Origin: Zizania palustris
Lineage: Eukaryota > Streptophyta > Magnoliopsida > Poales > Poaceae
Length of the DNA stretch: 64,000 nucleotides
Direction: 5' to 3'
Assembly: GCA_019279435.1 (NCBI GenBank)
Contig: JAAALK010000082.1
Coordinates: 18,567,116-18,631,115 of the forward strand
Numbering within the stretch: the stretch's first letter is position 1; each line of letters starts with the position of its first letter. Both the position numbers and the translations under genes were made by a program. The notes beneath the pieces were generated by a model. The model made no database searches, was not told where the DNA came from, and saw nothing but the letters and a program-made list of their open reading frames with translations. Of the stretch, positions 20,980-30,779 are shown one piece after another.

Positions 20980-23158
20980 ATGACGTCTCCTGGCAAGGTC
21001 CCGTCCTTGGAAGGCTATGGCTATAACTATTGGAAGACTCGCATGCGAGCCTATCTCATGAGCCAGGGTTCGGACATTTGGGACATTTGCATTCACACCA
21101 CGTTTGTCATATTGCCAGTCGCTGAGCATGGTACTGCTGGTATCATTGCTTAGCATCTGAGCAACAGTAAGGCTGTGAACATTCTTTTCTCTGGTTTAGG
21201 TCCCACTGAGTTTGAGCGTGTGAGCCATCTCTCCACTGCGAGAGAGATCTGGGCTACCCTCAAGGCACACCATGAGGGGACAGCCCAGGTCAAGGCTCAG
21301 CTCTATCAGACCTACCGGCGTGAATATGAGAACTTCACACAAAAGCCGGATGAATCTGTTGAAGCGTTGTTTGGCCGTTTTCAGTCGATCATAAACAAGC
21401 TTCGGGACAACAAGGCTGAGGGTGTTCAGTTAGTCTCAGATCACGAACAGGCGCTCAAGGTTCTCCATACCTTGGACCCAAAGATCTGGGAGATCAAGGT
21501 ATCCTCTATCATTGAGAGCACTTCTTATGATACCTTGACCATTTCTGATTTGTTTAGCAAGCTGAAGGCCACCGAGGTTGATACCCAGTTGAGATCAAAT
21601 CTCACTGGCTCTGGATCAAAGCCTCTGGCCCTTGCTACACCTTCTGTTGATCCCTCTTCTGTGAGTTGTGTTGGGTTCTCTTTGATGTCTATCACTGAGG
21701 ACCAGCTTGAGTCGTTGGGAGATGATGATTTGTGTCTTTTTAACAACCAGGTGCGTCGTGTTTATGACAAAAGAATGTTCAAGAGACACGGCACAAAATC
21801 CGAGTGCTTTGAGTGTGGTGATCCAGGACACTTCATCACTGACTGCCCCAAGCGCAATGGACACAAGAAGGGCACCGGTGGTGGCTTCCACGACTCCGGC
21901 AAGCACGACAGCTCCTCCTTCAACAAGGGCAAGCCAAAGACCAGATTCTTCAGAAAGGCCCTGAAGGACTACCGGCGAGAGAACAAGAAGTGCGACAAGG
22001 CCTTCTTCGCTGAGATGGAGAAAAGCTACTCCAAGCGGTCCACGTCTTCTTCCTCTTCATCGAGCTCAAGCGATGAGAAGATCATCATCAGGAAGGGGAA
22101 GGACAAGGATGATCCAGCGGGCCTTTGCTTCATGGCCTTCGGGGACAGACCAAAGAGCCGCTCACATCAGCGCCGAAGATCCCGCAAGAGCTTCTGCTCA
22201 ATGGCTCTTGGGGATAAGGAAGAAAAGAGCTCCTCCGATGACGACGACAACAAGGTATCATCCTATGAACGCGAAATTGTTGATTTACTTGAGAGCAATC
22301 GTTAGGAGTTGAAATATCGGGAAAAACTGCTTAGGGGGGCCAAGAAGAGGATAGATGAGTTAGAAAGTGAGCTTGCCGTGGCCAACGGCAGAATTGAGAG
22401 TCTATCTTCTTCCCCCTGCTTGGGTGATAGCAGTGAGTGCTCGAAATGTGAGATGCTTCTGTGTGACTTGTCAACTCTGAAGTCCAAGTACATAGAAAGG
22501 GTTGATGAGAGGGACGCTTTGGCCACTGAGCTTGAAAGCGCTCAGCTGGAGCTAAAAGATGCTCAAGCCACTGTCGTCGCACCCTGTGCTGATTGCCCAT
22601 CTCATCTAACTGCCTTAGCTGAGCTGAAAGCCAAGGGCGATGTGCATTTGGGTGATTTGGAGAGAGTGAGAGCTGAGCTTGCGCAGACTAGGCTAGAGCT
22701 TGAGACACTGTTAGTTCCACCCACTGTCTGTGAGAACTGTCTGTCTCTTATACTTGAGTTGATTAAGCTAAAAGCCGAGAGGACTGTCCAGGTAGATAGC
22801 GAGTGTGAGACTTGCTTTCTAAGGTGGAGGTACTAGCTTCCTTGAGAGAGGAGCTAGCTGATTCTCAGAATGAGAACTTTTACCTCTGTTCTATCCTGAG
22901 TTGGATCAGTGCCAGAGAGCCACAGCTTGGCATGATGATCCAACAGTTCAAGAGGCAGGATGGGTTTGGGGTAGGTTACACCTACACCAAGGCTGACTTT
23001 GAGAGTGCCATTAGCCGGGCAGTGGAGTGGAGTAAAATGACTCCTGAGCAGAGATATCCCAAGACCCATTCCACTGAGTCTTCCCAGGCTTGTCAGCCCA
23101 AGGATGGAGTGATCCATGAACCACCCAAAGCTCCACCCAAGAAACCCATCTGGGTTCC
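20980..23158 (+). pseudogene. Element C gag, N-terminal and coiled-coil part (interrupted by D)
   Basis: The ATG at 20980 starts MTSPGKVPSLEGYGYNYWKT, the Copia Gag N-terminus. An in-frame TAG follows at 21151. The capsid continues with YRREYENFTQKPDESVEALF and LHTLDPKIWEIKVSSI, then a CCHC knuckle (CFECGDPGHFITDCP) at about 21807-21850. Next come a Lys/Ser-rich stretch and a long coiled coil containing CxxC pairs at 22438, 22585, 22729 and 22804. A second TAG lies at 22303 and a one-base frame change near 22815. Element D is inserted at 23158/23159 and the gene resumes at 35388. Confidence 0.88.
23154..23158. repeat. Element D left target duplication GTTCC
   Basis: GTTCC directly before the D LTR, identical to 35388-35392. 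Confidence 0.95.
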
Positions 23159-26100
23159 TGTAACACCCCAAAAATTAAAAGGAATAAAATAAAAAGAAAA
23201 TATTATTTAAATCATTTCTGAATTTATTATTAAAAGAAAAATCACCAAAAGAACCCAAATAAAGCCAAACAGGGAGAAATACTCAAAATCTGGACTTGAA
23301 AATTTTATGAGATGAACTAGAGGCCAAGATATAATTTTAGGAATTTTTACAAATTTTTATCAACAGTGATTCAACCCTTAATCAAATAAATGAATTACTG
23401 GAATTATTTTAAATCAGAAAAGAATTGAAAAGCTTAATGGGCCTCAACCCCGAAACCTCCCCCGACGGCCTTTTTGGCCCAGCCCGTTGCCACCAACCCA
23501 CTGACAGGAGGGGCCCGCCTGTCGGCGCCGCCCTCCCCTCTCTCCTCCCGCCCGCGCCCCGTCTGGCCCCACTCGTCAGCCCCCTTGCGCCCTCTGACCG
23601 CCCGGCCCCGCCTGTCTGCCCTTTCTTTTTCCGTCACTCACTGACAGGTGGAGCCCACCTGTCAGATCCATCGTCTCCGATGGAAGGGGATCGCTCCCCT
23701 TCCTTCCCCGGCGATCTCCTTCTGTTTTCTCGCCGCCGGCCGCCGGATCGCCTTGGATCCCCTCCGATCGCCTTCCCTGGTCACCACCCGCCCCCTTTCC
23801 TTCCATAGCCGACGCGTTTTCACTTTTTTGGAAAGCTTCCCGAAGCTTTTGGTAACCCTCGCCGGAGCTCTCGGGATCCCCTCGGTTCCCTGCCATTCTG
23901 ACGCCGGCGACCCCCTATAAGAACCCTCCTCGGCCACCGCCCTCAACCCACACCTCCTAAGCCCTAACCGAAGCCTTCCGGAGCGCCGACGCCTCTTCTT
24001 CGAGTTTTGGCACTGCTCTGACTCCGGCAAGAGATCGCCGTCGCCTCGGACCCCCGCTGCCCTAGCCGCCGCCACCGTCGGGTCCGTCGTCGACCACCCC
24101 ACCTCGTCCACCCCTCCGTTGGTCGTGGACACCGCCGGACCGCCGTCGCCGTCGAGCACCCGTACGCCCTCCGTCGTCTACGCTCGCCGCCGGTCACCTC
24201 CAGGCCCCCATCGTCGCCGCCGAAGGTACCATCTTGACCCCCTTACTCTCCTCGTTCCATTTCCGCCGGTAGCTAGGCACCTAGGTGCTCGCCGCCGCCA
24301 CCGTGGTCGCACCAGAGCCCGCCGTCGCCGGAGACGAAGGGGGTACGCGCCCCCTTACGCCGTGCCGTGCCGGATCGCACCACGACCACCCGATCGCGAT
24401 CGGAGGGCTGGGATTAAATCCCTCCGGGATTTAATCTAGGCCCTCGGATCTGGTCAAAGGGGTATCGAGGCCTCTCGGCCGTCGATCACCACTTAAAGCC
24501 CCGATCGATCTGGTGCGTCCACGTCATACCGGTTCGCGCGATTTAATCTCAGCCGTCCATTTTCACTTAACCCACCCGCCTCGCATCTGACCGCTGGATC
24601 CAGATCCAACGGCCCAGATCGCTCGGGTCCACGCGAATAGTCACGGGTTCACGGTGAACCTGGTTCACCTTGGACCAGGGACTGTTTTTGGTTTAAATAA
24701 AAATTCAGAAAATAGTTTAAACTTCAAAAATTCATATCTTGCTCATTTTAACTCTAAATTTCACCATTCAAATTTTGTTAGAACCAGAACATTATTCTCT
24801 ACACATTAATGCAATAAAAACAGTATGTTTCTGTTGCCCAAAATATTATTAATCAATAAATGAATAAGAACCCCTTTAGGATAAATTATTATTCCAACAA
24901 AATAAATTATGAAAAATCCTAAAAAGGTTAAAATTCACTATTATATGTAAAGACTCAGAATAATAAATATTACTTCACCCACAACAATGTATGTTCTTTA
25001 TTTGGTGAATTTTATCTGTTTTATTGAATGTGAATATATTGTTTACTTTTCCGTATCGAGAAGACTACGAGTTCGTCGAGGAGCAGGAGTTCTACCCCGA
25101 GGTTCCTCCATCCCCATTTGCTGAGCAAGGCAAGTCATCGACCATCTCTGTGGAAACAGTTGATCATAATTGAGCCCATGTTTTAATAACTTATCGCTAT
25201 AACCCATAGATTAATATTGCATTAGTCAAATATTCAAGCCTTACACTTATATCTATTAGATCCCTGTCCTTATGTGCAAACCCAAGCCATGCTTATTGAG
25301 CCTTAACTCCTTGTCACTCTACTATAAATATATTAGCTAGTGCCCAATGTACCGGCACACCTGCTATAGGTTAAAAAGAACGAGTCGTAGATAGCTGGAT
25401 TTCTGTATATGAATTTCCCTGTTATTCTCGTCTCTGGACTCTGTTGGAGTTGGCTAGGTTATAAGTATGGTGGGTTCCGGGTGCAAGCTCGGGCACTGGT
25501 TTGTCGCACCCGGGGCACTATAAGGACCGGTCTGCGGGATCTGTTGCAAAGCACTTCCGTACCAACCACAAGTCTAATGGGTAAGTCCTAACTGGAAGTA
25601 TGGAATACTCCGGCTTGATGCACCATAGAGGAGGGGGCAAGGGGCTAGCCTGCGGGCGACTTGTACCGACGAGGCTCAAGGGGGGGTATGGTGGGGCTCC
25701 GATGCGTCGGGACACCATATGAAACCCATAAGAGGGTGCTATTGAGTCGGGGAGGACTATATGGAAGGTTTTGGCACGAGTTCCCGTGTGATGGGTCATC
25801 TCGTTACACTTCGGTGTAGGTGATGAGTGCGTGCCTTGTGGGTACAATGGTACATCTCTGATCAGAGTAATTTAATCTTTTCGAAAAGCCGAGCCCACGG
25901 TCAAGGGCGGGTTGTGTGACTACTCGCAGTTAGTTTACAATTGTTTGAATGTTCAGGTTATTCATGGCACGTAAGGACTGTTGAGCGAGGTGGGGCTGAC
26001 TGTACCCCTCGAGTTAGAAGATGATGATACACATGCACATGTTTACTTTTCCGTACTAATAAATTGCTCTCATTTAAAGCTTTACAATTATGCTGCTTCC

Positions 26101-26451
26101 GCAAAATTAGCCACTATCTCCCTTGTTATTATCTTGCATTATATTTGCATTCGGTGGCTTGCTGAGTACATTTGTACTCACCCCGTTGACTTACAACATC
26201 AGAGCCCGTCTACTACGAGGAGGATGAAGGTCTGGAGTAGCGACCCAGTCAAGGCGAGACTGGAAGAAGGCGTTCATCTAGGACCCTTGTTTTATTAGTT
26301 TCTCTTTATCTTTATTCACTTTTGTATTAATGCGGTCTACGAACCGTGAATGATTGCCCGTATTGTACGTGGTCGCATGATGAACGTCTTGTTTTATTGA
26401 TTTTCTATGGAATTTCAATAAAGTCCTGATTTATTAAATCGGGGCGCGACA
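23159..26451 (+). repeat. Element D 5' LTR (3293 bp)
   Basis: It begins TGTAACACCCC and ends GGGGCGCGACA. The first 260 bp are AT-rich, followed by a very GC-rich section (about 23430-24650) and an AT-rich second half. Differences seen from the 3' LTR: one extra C near 23788, G versus A near 24400, C versus A near 24590, and A versus C near 26310. A 16-bp direct repeat (tgtttacttttccgta) occurs at 25040 and 26040. Open frames in the GC-rich part have no recognisable domain. Confidence 0.96.
23916..23921 (+). promoter_or_regulatory. Element D LTR TATA box candidate
   Basis: TATAAG follows a GC-rich stretch 757 bp into the LTR and precedes a CT-rich segment typical of a plant transcription start. 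If used, more than 2.5 kb of LTR would be transcribed leader. The 3' LTR has the same box at 32852-32857. Confidence 0.5.
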
Positions 26452-26454
26452 AGA

Positions 26455-26466
26455 TGGTATCAGAGC
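26455..26466 (+). other. Element D primer-binding site
   Basis: TGGTATCAGAGC three bases after the 5' LTR, complementary to the initiator tRNA-Met 3' end. Confidence 0.93.
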
Positions 26467-26591
26467 CGACTTGACTGTAGGAAGCCAAACAGACCTGACC
26501 TTAGGACTTATATATATACACTATATTTTACAAAAGATTACTTATCCTCTCATCTTCTAAGATTTTCACAAAAATTTTCTCTCTTTTGTAG

Positions 26592-27398
26592 ATGCCGATC
26601 CGTACCGTGAATGGGAACCTTCGTGACGAGACCGGATTCATCCGCGAGCTACGCATGCTCGTCAGTTTCCTCGGCTTCGAGCATGAGCCGATGTACCATG
26701 GAGTCTTCCCCGACGAGGAAGAGAGCTACTGCGAGGTCACCGTCGTCGTCCAGCCCTCCCCTCAGACAGCTCACACCTACCGCGGAGGAGGACCTACCTT
26801 CCTGGTAGCCAGTCAGCGCACCGCTCTCCAGGCACTTACGGAGCTCCGGATGATCTACGACAGCGAGCTCTACGACACGGACTTCCGCTTCGTACCTCTT
26901 CGCACCCCAGGGAGTCCACACAGTGTCTTCGTCAGCACCCTCTCCCAGCGCCATTCGGCGATTGGACATACCATGCGCTTGTTGGAAGCCATGGATGATC
27001 TCCACTACGAGGCGCTGCAGGACGCCAATGGACAACGCGACACTATCAGTTTCTACCGCCATTCCTCCGAGGACCTGAACCGCGAGAACGGAGAGCTTCG
27101 TCGCCGCATCCAGCAGGGACACCGTTTGGCTGCCGAGGCAGAGGAGTTGCGACATCAGAATAAGCTTCTTCGACAGCGTGTCGCCACCAACCCGCACCTC
27201 CGCTACCAGATCGAGGAGTTGAAGAAGGATATAGAGGAGATCGCACCTCTTCCGCCTCGCCGGAAGAAACCCATTCAGACTCCCACAGTGAGGCCCAAGA
27301 GGATCTCCCGCAGTGCACCACCCGCCGGACCGTCCAGTTCCTCGACCCCGCCCGTCTCCCACGAGCCCGAGATCGAGCCGTCCCCTGAGCTGCCATAG
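26592..27398 (+). CDS. Element D extra ORF upstream of gag, coiled-coil protein of unknown function
   Basis: An intact 268-codon ORF between primer site and gag, in the sense direction. I do not recognise a family. Residues 1 to about 120 look globular (FIRELRMLVSFLGFEHEPMY, CEVTVVVQPSP, FLVASQRTALQALTELRMIY). Residues about 150-215 are a strong coiled coil with heptad Leu/Glu/Arg (NRENGELRRRIQQGHRL, EELRHQNKLLRQRVA, QIEELKKDIEEI). The tail from about 218 is basic then Pro/Ser-rich (LPPRRKKPIQTP, AGPSSSSTPPVS). No zinc finger, signal peptide or membrane segment is visible. The ATG follows a pyrimidine-rich tract and GTAG, resembling a splice acceptor. It is uninterrupted, whereas pol has a frameshift. 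Extra ORFs upstream of gag are known in some plant gypsy elements, without a settled role. Confidence 0.8.
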   Translation: MPIRTVNGNLRDETGFIRELRMLVSFLGFEHEPMYHGVFPDEEESYCEVTVVVQPSPQTAHTYRGGGPTFLVASQRTALQALTELRMIYDSELYDTDFRFVPLRTPGSPHSVFVSTLSQRHSAIGHTMRLLEAMDDLHYEALQDANGQRDTISFYRHSSEDLNRENGELRRRIQQGHRLAAEAEELRHQNKLLRQRVATNPHLRYQIEELKKDIEEIAPLPPRRKKPIQTPTVRPKRISRSAPPAGPSSSSTPPVSHEPEIEPSPELP

Positions 27399-27575
27399 AC
27401 GTAGTTTTTACGATTGATTGTTATTTTCATTTTTGCTTGATCGTATTAGCATTCATGTCAAAATATAAGGCATGAATGAGATAATAAATGAATGTAACCG
27501 CAAGAACGGTATTCTTTTGAAATAAATATAAAGAAGTTCACCAAGAATAAATATGTGTACATTGGAAATTCCAGG
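27399..27575 (+). other. Spacer between element D extra ORF and gag
   Basis: 177 bp, AT-rich, ending in AAATTCCAGG right before the gag ATG at 27576. The CAG could act as a splice acceptor, which would bring the gag ATG close to the cap. No ORF is seen. Confidence 0.5.
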
Positions 27576-30500
27576 ATGACCAACACCCAGGGATCAGACG
27601 CTCCTCAGAACGGAGGGGAGAGTGGCAACCTGCCACAATGGGGAGCCACCGGGCAGAGGCAGGCCCCGGTCGCCAACCACCCCACCGTGGCTGAAATGAT
27701 GGCCACTCAAAACCAGTTGGTCTCAGCCCTCCTGCACCAGATGCAGCAGCAGCAGCAGCAAATGCAAGAGCAGCAAGCTCACTTCTTCCGCCTCCACCAA
27801 CAGCCCGAGCTGCCCCGCCCCGCCACACCAGCTCCCGCTCCCGCAACTCAGCTCTCGGAGTTCCTCCGAGTCCGCCCACCGACCTTCTCAAGCACCACCA
27901 ACCCCATGGAGGCTGGGGATTGGTTGCGGGCGATCGAGAAGAAACTCGATCTCCTGACCTGCACTGAGCAGGAGAGGGTGGCCTTCGCCACCCACCAGCT
28001 GCATGGTCCCGCCGCTGAATGGTGGGACAACCACCGCGAGACTCTGCCCGAGGGCCACGCCCACACTTGGGCAGAGTTCTCAGCTGCTTTCCGTGCCGCT
28101 CACATCCCCGACGGCATTGTAGCTCAGAAGCAACAGGAGTTTAGGGACCTGCAGCAGGGGAGCAGGTCCGTAACAGAATATCTGCATGAGTTCAACAGAT
28201 TGGCCAGGTACGCACCTGAAGAGGTTCGTACGGATGCGGCCAGGCAGGCTAAGTTCCTCCGGGGACTGAAGGATGAGCTGTCTCTACAGCTTATCTCTGG
28301 AGACTTCGCCAACTTCCAGAAGTTGGTGAACAAGGCTATCATGCAGGAGACCCAACAAAATAAGGTCGACCTGAAGAAGAAGCGCATGATTGCCTTCAGG
28401 CAGAATCAGGGCATAGCCCAAAGACCCCGCTTTGCTCCACCTCCACCAGCGCCACAGTACCACCCCCGGCCAGTGTATCGCCCGGCGCCACCAGCTGCCA
28501 ACGCCGGAGCCAGCCAACCTCGCACCGCTCCAGTCGCACCTACCGCCCCAGTCGCCCCGGCCAAGAAGCCAGAGGTCTTGAGAGACAGGCAGGGCAAGCC
28601 TGTGGTATGCTTCAACTGCCGCCAAGAGGGACACTACTCCCACCAGTGCCCCCATCCCAAGAGAGCTCAAGGAGTCACCTCCAACCCCGCCGTCCGCGCC
28701 AAAGTGAACCACGTCTCCGCCGAAGAAGCCCAGGCTGCACCAGAGATTGTCATGGGTAAGTTTATGGTTCATTCATCGCATGCAGTGGTATTATTTGACA
28801 CCGGAGCTACCCACTCCTTTATATCAACTGCTTTTGTGGAAAATAATGCACTGGACATAAGTGAACTACCCAGGCCAGTACTGATAGCTACCCCAGGAAA
28901 GCAAACCCTCGCTTGTTCCTTTAGTCCAAGGATATGGGTAGATATCCAAGGCACGATATTTTGGGCCGACCCCATTCTAATAGAATGTCAAGGCTTGGAC
29001 CTCATTCTAGGGATGGATTGGCTAAATAAACACCAAGGTGTGATAGAATGTGCCCAGAGAAAAGTAACGGTGACTAATGAAGAAGGGACTATAGTCACAT
29101 TCCAGATGCCCAGCATGAAGGCCGGAAGGACAAGACTACATCAGATTACCTTGGAGGAAATACCAGTAGTCTGTGAGTACCCGGACGTGTTTCCAGAGGA
29201 CTTACCGGGAATGCCACCCAGGAGAGACATCGAGTTCAGGATTGACTTGGTGCCTGGAACCACTCCTATTTATAAGCGACCATACCGAATGGCCGCCAAT
29301 GAATTAGCTGAAATGAAGCAGCAGTTGGAGGATCTCGAGAAGAAAGGTTATATCAGACCAAGCACATCACCGTGGGGTGCTCCCGTCATCTTTGTCGAGA
29401 AGAAAGAAGACAAGGCAAAGCGTATGTGTGTGGATTATCGCGCCTTGAATGAGGTAACAATCAAGAATAAGTACCCATTGCCTCGGATCGATGATCTCTT
29501 CGATCAGCTCAAAGGAGCTACGGTATTCTCGAAGATCGACCTGCGGTCTGGTTACCACCAGCTAAGAATCCGAGAGGAGGACATACCCAAGACTGCTTTC
29601 ACGACCCGCTATGGATTATATGAGTGTACGGTTATGTCCTTTGGATTGACCAACGCCCCTGCATTCTTCATGAATATGATGAATAAGGTATTCATGGAAT
29701 ATCTGGACAAGTTCATCGTAGTCTTCATAGACGACATCCTTATCTATTCCAAGGACCAGAAGGAGCACGAGACTCACCTCCGGTTAACCTTAGGAAAGTT
29801 AAGGGAACACCAATTGTATGCCAAGTACAGTAAATGCAAGTTTTGGACGGCAGAAGTAAAGTTCCTTGGACACATCATCTCTGCACAAGGAATCGCAGTA
29901 GACCCTGCCACCGTAGAAGCAGTTACGGATTGGTTGCCACCCACGAACGTATCTGAGATACGAAGTTTTCTGGGATTGGCCGGATATTACCGAAGATTTA
30001 TCGAGAATTTTTCTAAGATAGCCAAGCCAATGACCAAGTTGTTGCAGAAAGGAGAGAAGTTTGAATGGACTCCTGAATGCGAGGAAAGTTTCCGCACCCT
30101 CAAGACTCGTTTGATGTCTGCACCTATACTGACCCTACCAGATATCCGCAAAGACTTCCATGTCTATTGCGACGCATCTCGCCAAGGATTGGGATGTGTT
30201 ATTATGCAAGATGGAAAAGTCATCTCTTATGCCTCCAGACAATTGAGACCCCATGAGTTGAATTATCCGACCCATGATTTGGAATTAGCCGCCGTAGTGC
30301 ACGCCCTCAAGATTTGGAGGCACTATTTGGTTGGAAATCGCTGTGAGATCTTTACGGATCACAAGAGTTTGAAGTATATCTTCACACAGCCTGACCTTAA
30401 TCTGAGGCAAAGACGATGGTTGGAACTAATCAAGGACTATGACTTAGGTATTCACTACCACCCAGGAAAAGCAAATGTGGTAGCTGATGCCTTAAGTCGC

Positions 30501-30779
30501 AAGGGATATTGCACGGCCATGATGATTCAAGAACACGCACCCTTGTTATGTAAGGAGATGGAAAACTTAAATCTTGGATTGACCACCAGAGCATATCTAG
30601 CCACCTTGGAGACCCAACCTGTCCTGTTTGAGCAGATTCGTGAAGCTCAGTCAGAGGACCCGGATGTAGCTGCCATTAAGAAGAACATGAGACAAGGAAA
30701 AGCCCCGGATTTTCAGAGGACGAGAATGGCACCATATGGTTTGGAACTCGGATATGTGTGCCGGATAAACCTGAAATAA
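27576..30779 (+). CDS. Element D Gag-protease-RT-RNase H polyprotein
   Basis: The start is the ATG at 27576 (MTNTQGSDAPQNGGESGN). Domains in order: Gln-rich N-terminus, Retrotrans_gag capsid (WLRAIEKKLDLLTCTEQERV, EWWDNHRETLPEGH), Pro/Ala-rich stretch, and CCHC knuckle (CFNCRQEGHYSHQCP). Then retropepsin (VLFDTGATHSFIS), RT (VDYRALNEVTIKNKYPLPRI, VVFIDDILIYSKDQ) and RNase H (HVYCDASRQGLGCVIMQDGK, IFTDHKSLKYIF, VVADALSRKG). All catalytic aspartates are present. The frame ends at 30779 where RNase H passes into integrase, because of a one-base frame change at about 30735-30755. The protein would build particles and make cDNA but lacks integrase. Confidence 0.93.
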   Translation: MTNTQGSDAPQNGGESGNLPQWGATGQRQAPVANHPTVAEMMATQNQLVSALLHQMQQQQQQMQEQQAHFFRLHQQPELPRPATPAPAPATQLSEFLRVRPPTFSSTTNPMEAGDWLRAIEKKLDLLTCTEQERVAFATHQLHGPAAEWWDNHRETLPEGHAHTWAEFSAAFRAAHIPDGIVAQKQQEFRDLQQGSRSVTEYLHEFNRLARYAPEEVRTDAARQAKFLRGLKDELSLQLISGDFANFQKLVNKAIMQETQQNKVDLKKKRMIAFRQNQGIAQRPRFAPPPPAPQYHPRPVYRPAPPAANAGASQPRTAPVAPTAPVAPAKKPEVLRDRQGKPVVCFNCRQEGHYSHQCPHPKRAQGVTSNPAVRAKVNHVSAEEAQAAPEIVMGKFMVHSSHAVVLFDTGATHSFISTAFVENNALDISELPRPVLIATPGKQTLACSFSPRIWVDIQGTIFWADPILIECQGLDLILGMDWLNKHQGVIECAQRKVTVTNEEGTIVTFQMPSMKAGRTRLHQITLEEIPVVCEYPDVFPEDLPGMPPRRDIEFRIDLVPGTTPIYKRPYRMAANELAEMKQQLEDLEKKGYIRPSTSPWGAPVIFVEKKEDKAKRMCVDYRALNEVTIKNKYPLPRIDDLFDQLKGATVFSKIDLRSGYHQLRIREEDIPKTAFTTRYGLYECTVMSFGLTNAPAFFMNMMNKVFMEYLDKFIVVFIDDILIYSKDQKEHETHLRLTLGKLREHQLYAKYSKCKFWTAEVKFLGHIISAQGIAVDPATVEAVTDWLPPTNVSEIRSFLGLAGYYRRFIENFSKIAKPMTKLLQKGEKFEWTPECEESFRTLKTRLMSAPILTLPDIRKDFHVYCDASRQGLGCVIMQDGKVISYASRQLRPHELNYPTHDLELAAVVHALKIWRHYLVGNRCEIFTDHKSLKYIFTQPDLNLRQRRWLELIKDYDLGIHYHPGKANVVADALSRKGYCTAMMIQEHAPLLCKEMENLNLGLTTRAYLATLETQPVLFEQIREAQSEDPDVAAIKKNMRQGKAPDFQRTRMAPYGLELGYVCRINLK

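Noticed and set aside
23425..24439. Several GC-rich open frames on both strands in the D 5' LTR, repeated at 32362-33375
   Set aside because: They lie in an LTR, are Pro/Arg/Gly-rich, change length with a 1-bp indel between the two LTRs, and show no domain. They are compositional artefacts.
25518..25847. 109-codon minus-strand frame in the D LTR, also at 34454-34783
   Set aside because: No recognisable motif, antisense inside the LTR. Identity between the copies is expected from the young LTR pair, not from selection on a protein.
27538..27891. Long antisense frames opposite D gag and the extra ORF (also 26649-27362)
   Set aside because: Shadows of the GC-rich sense ORFs; no motif and no separate promoter.
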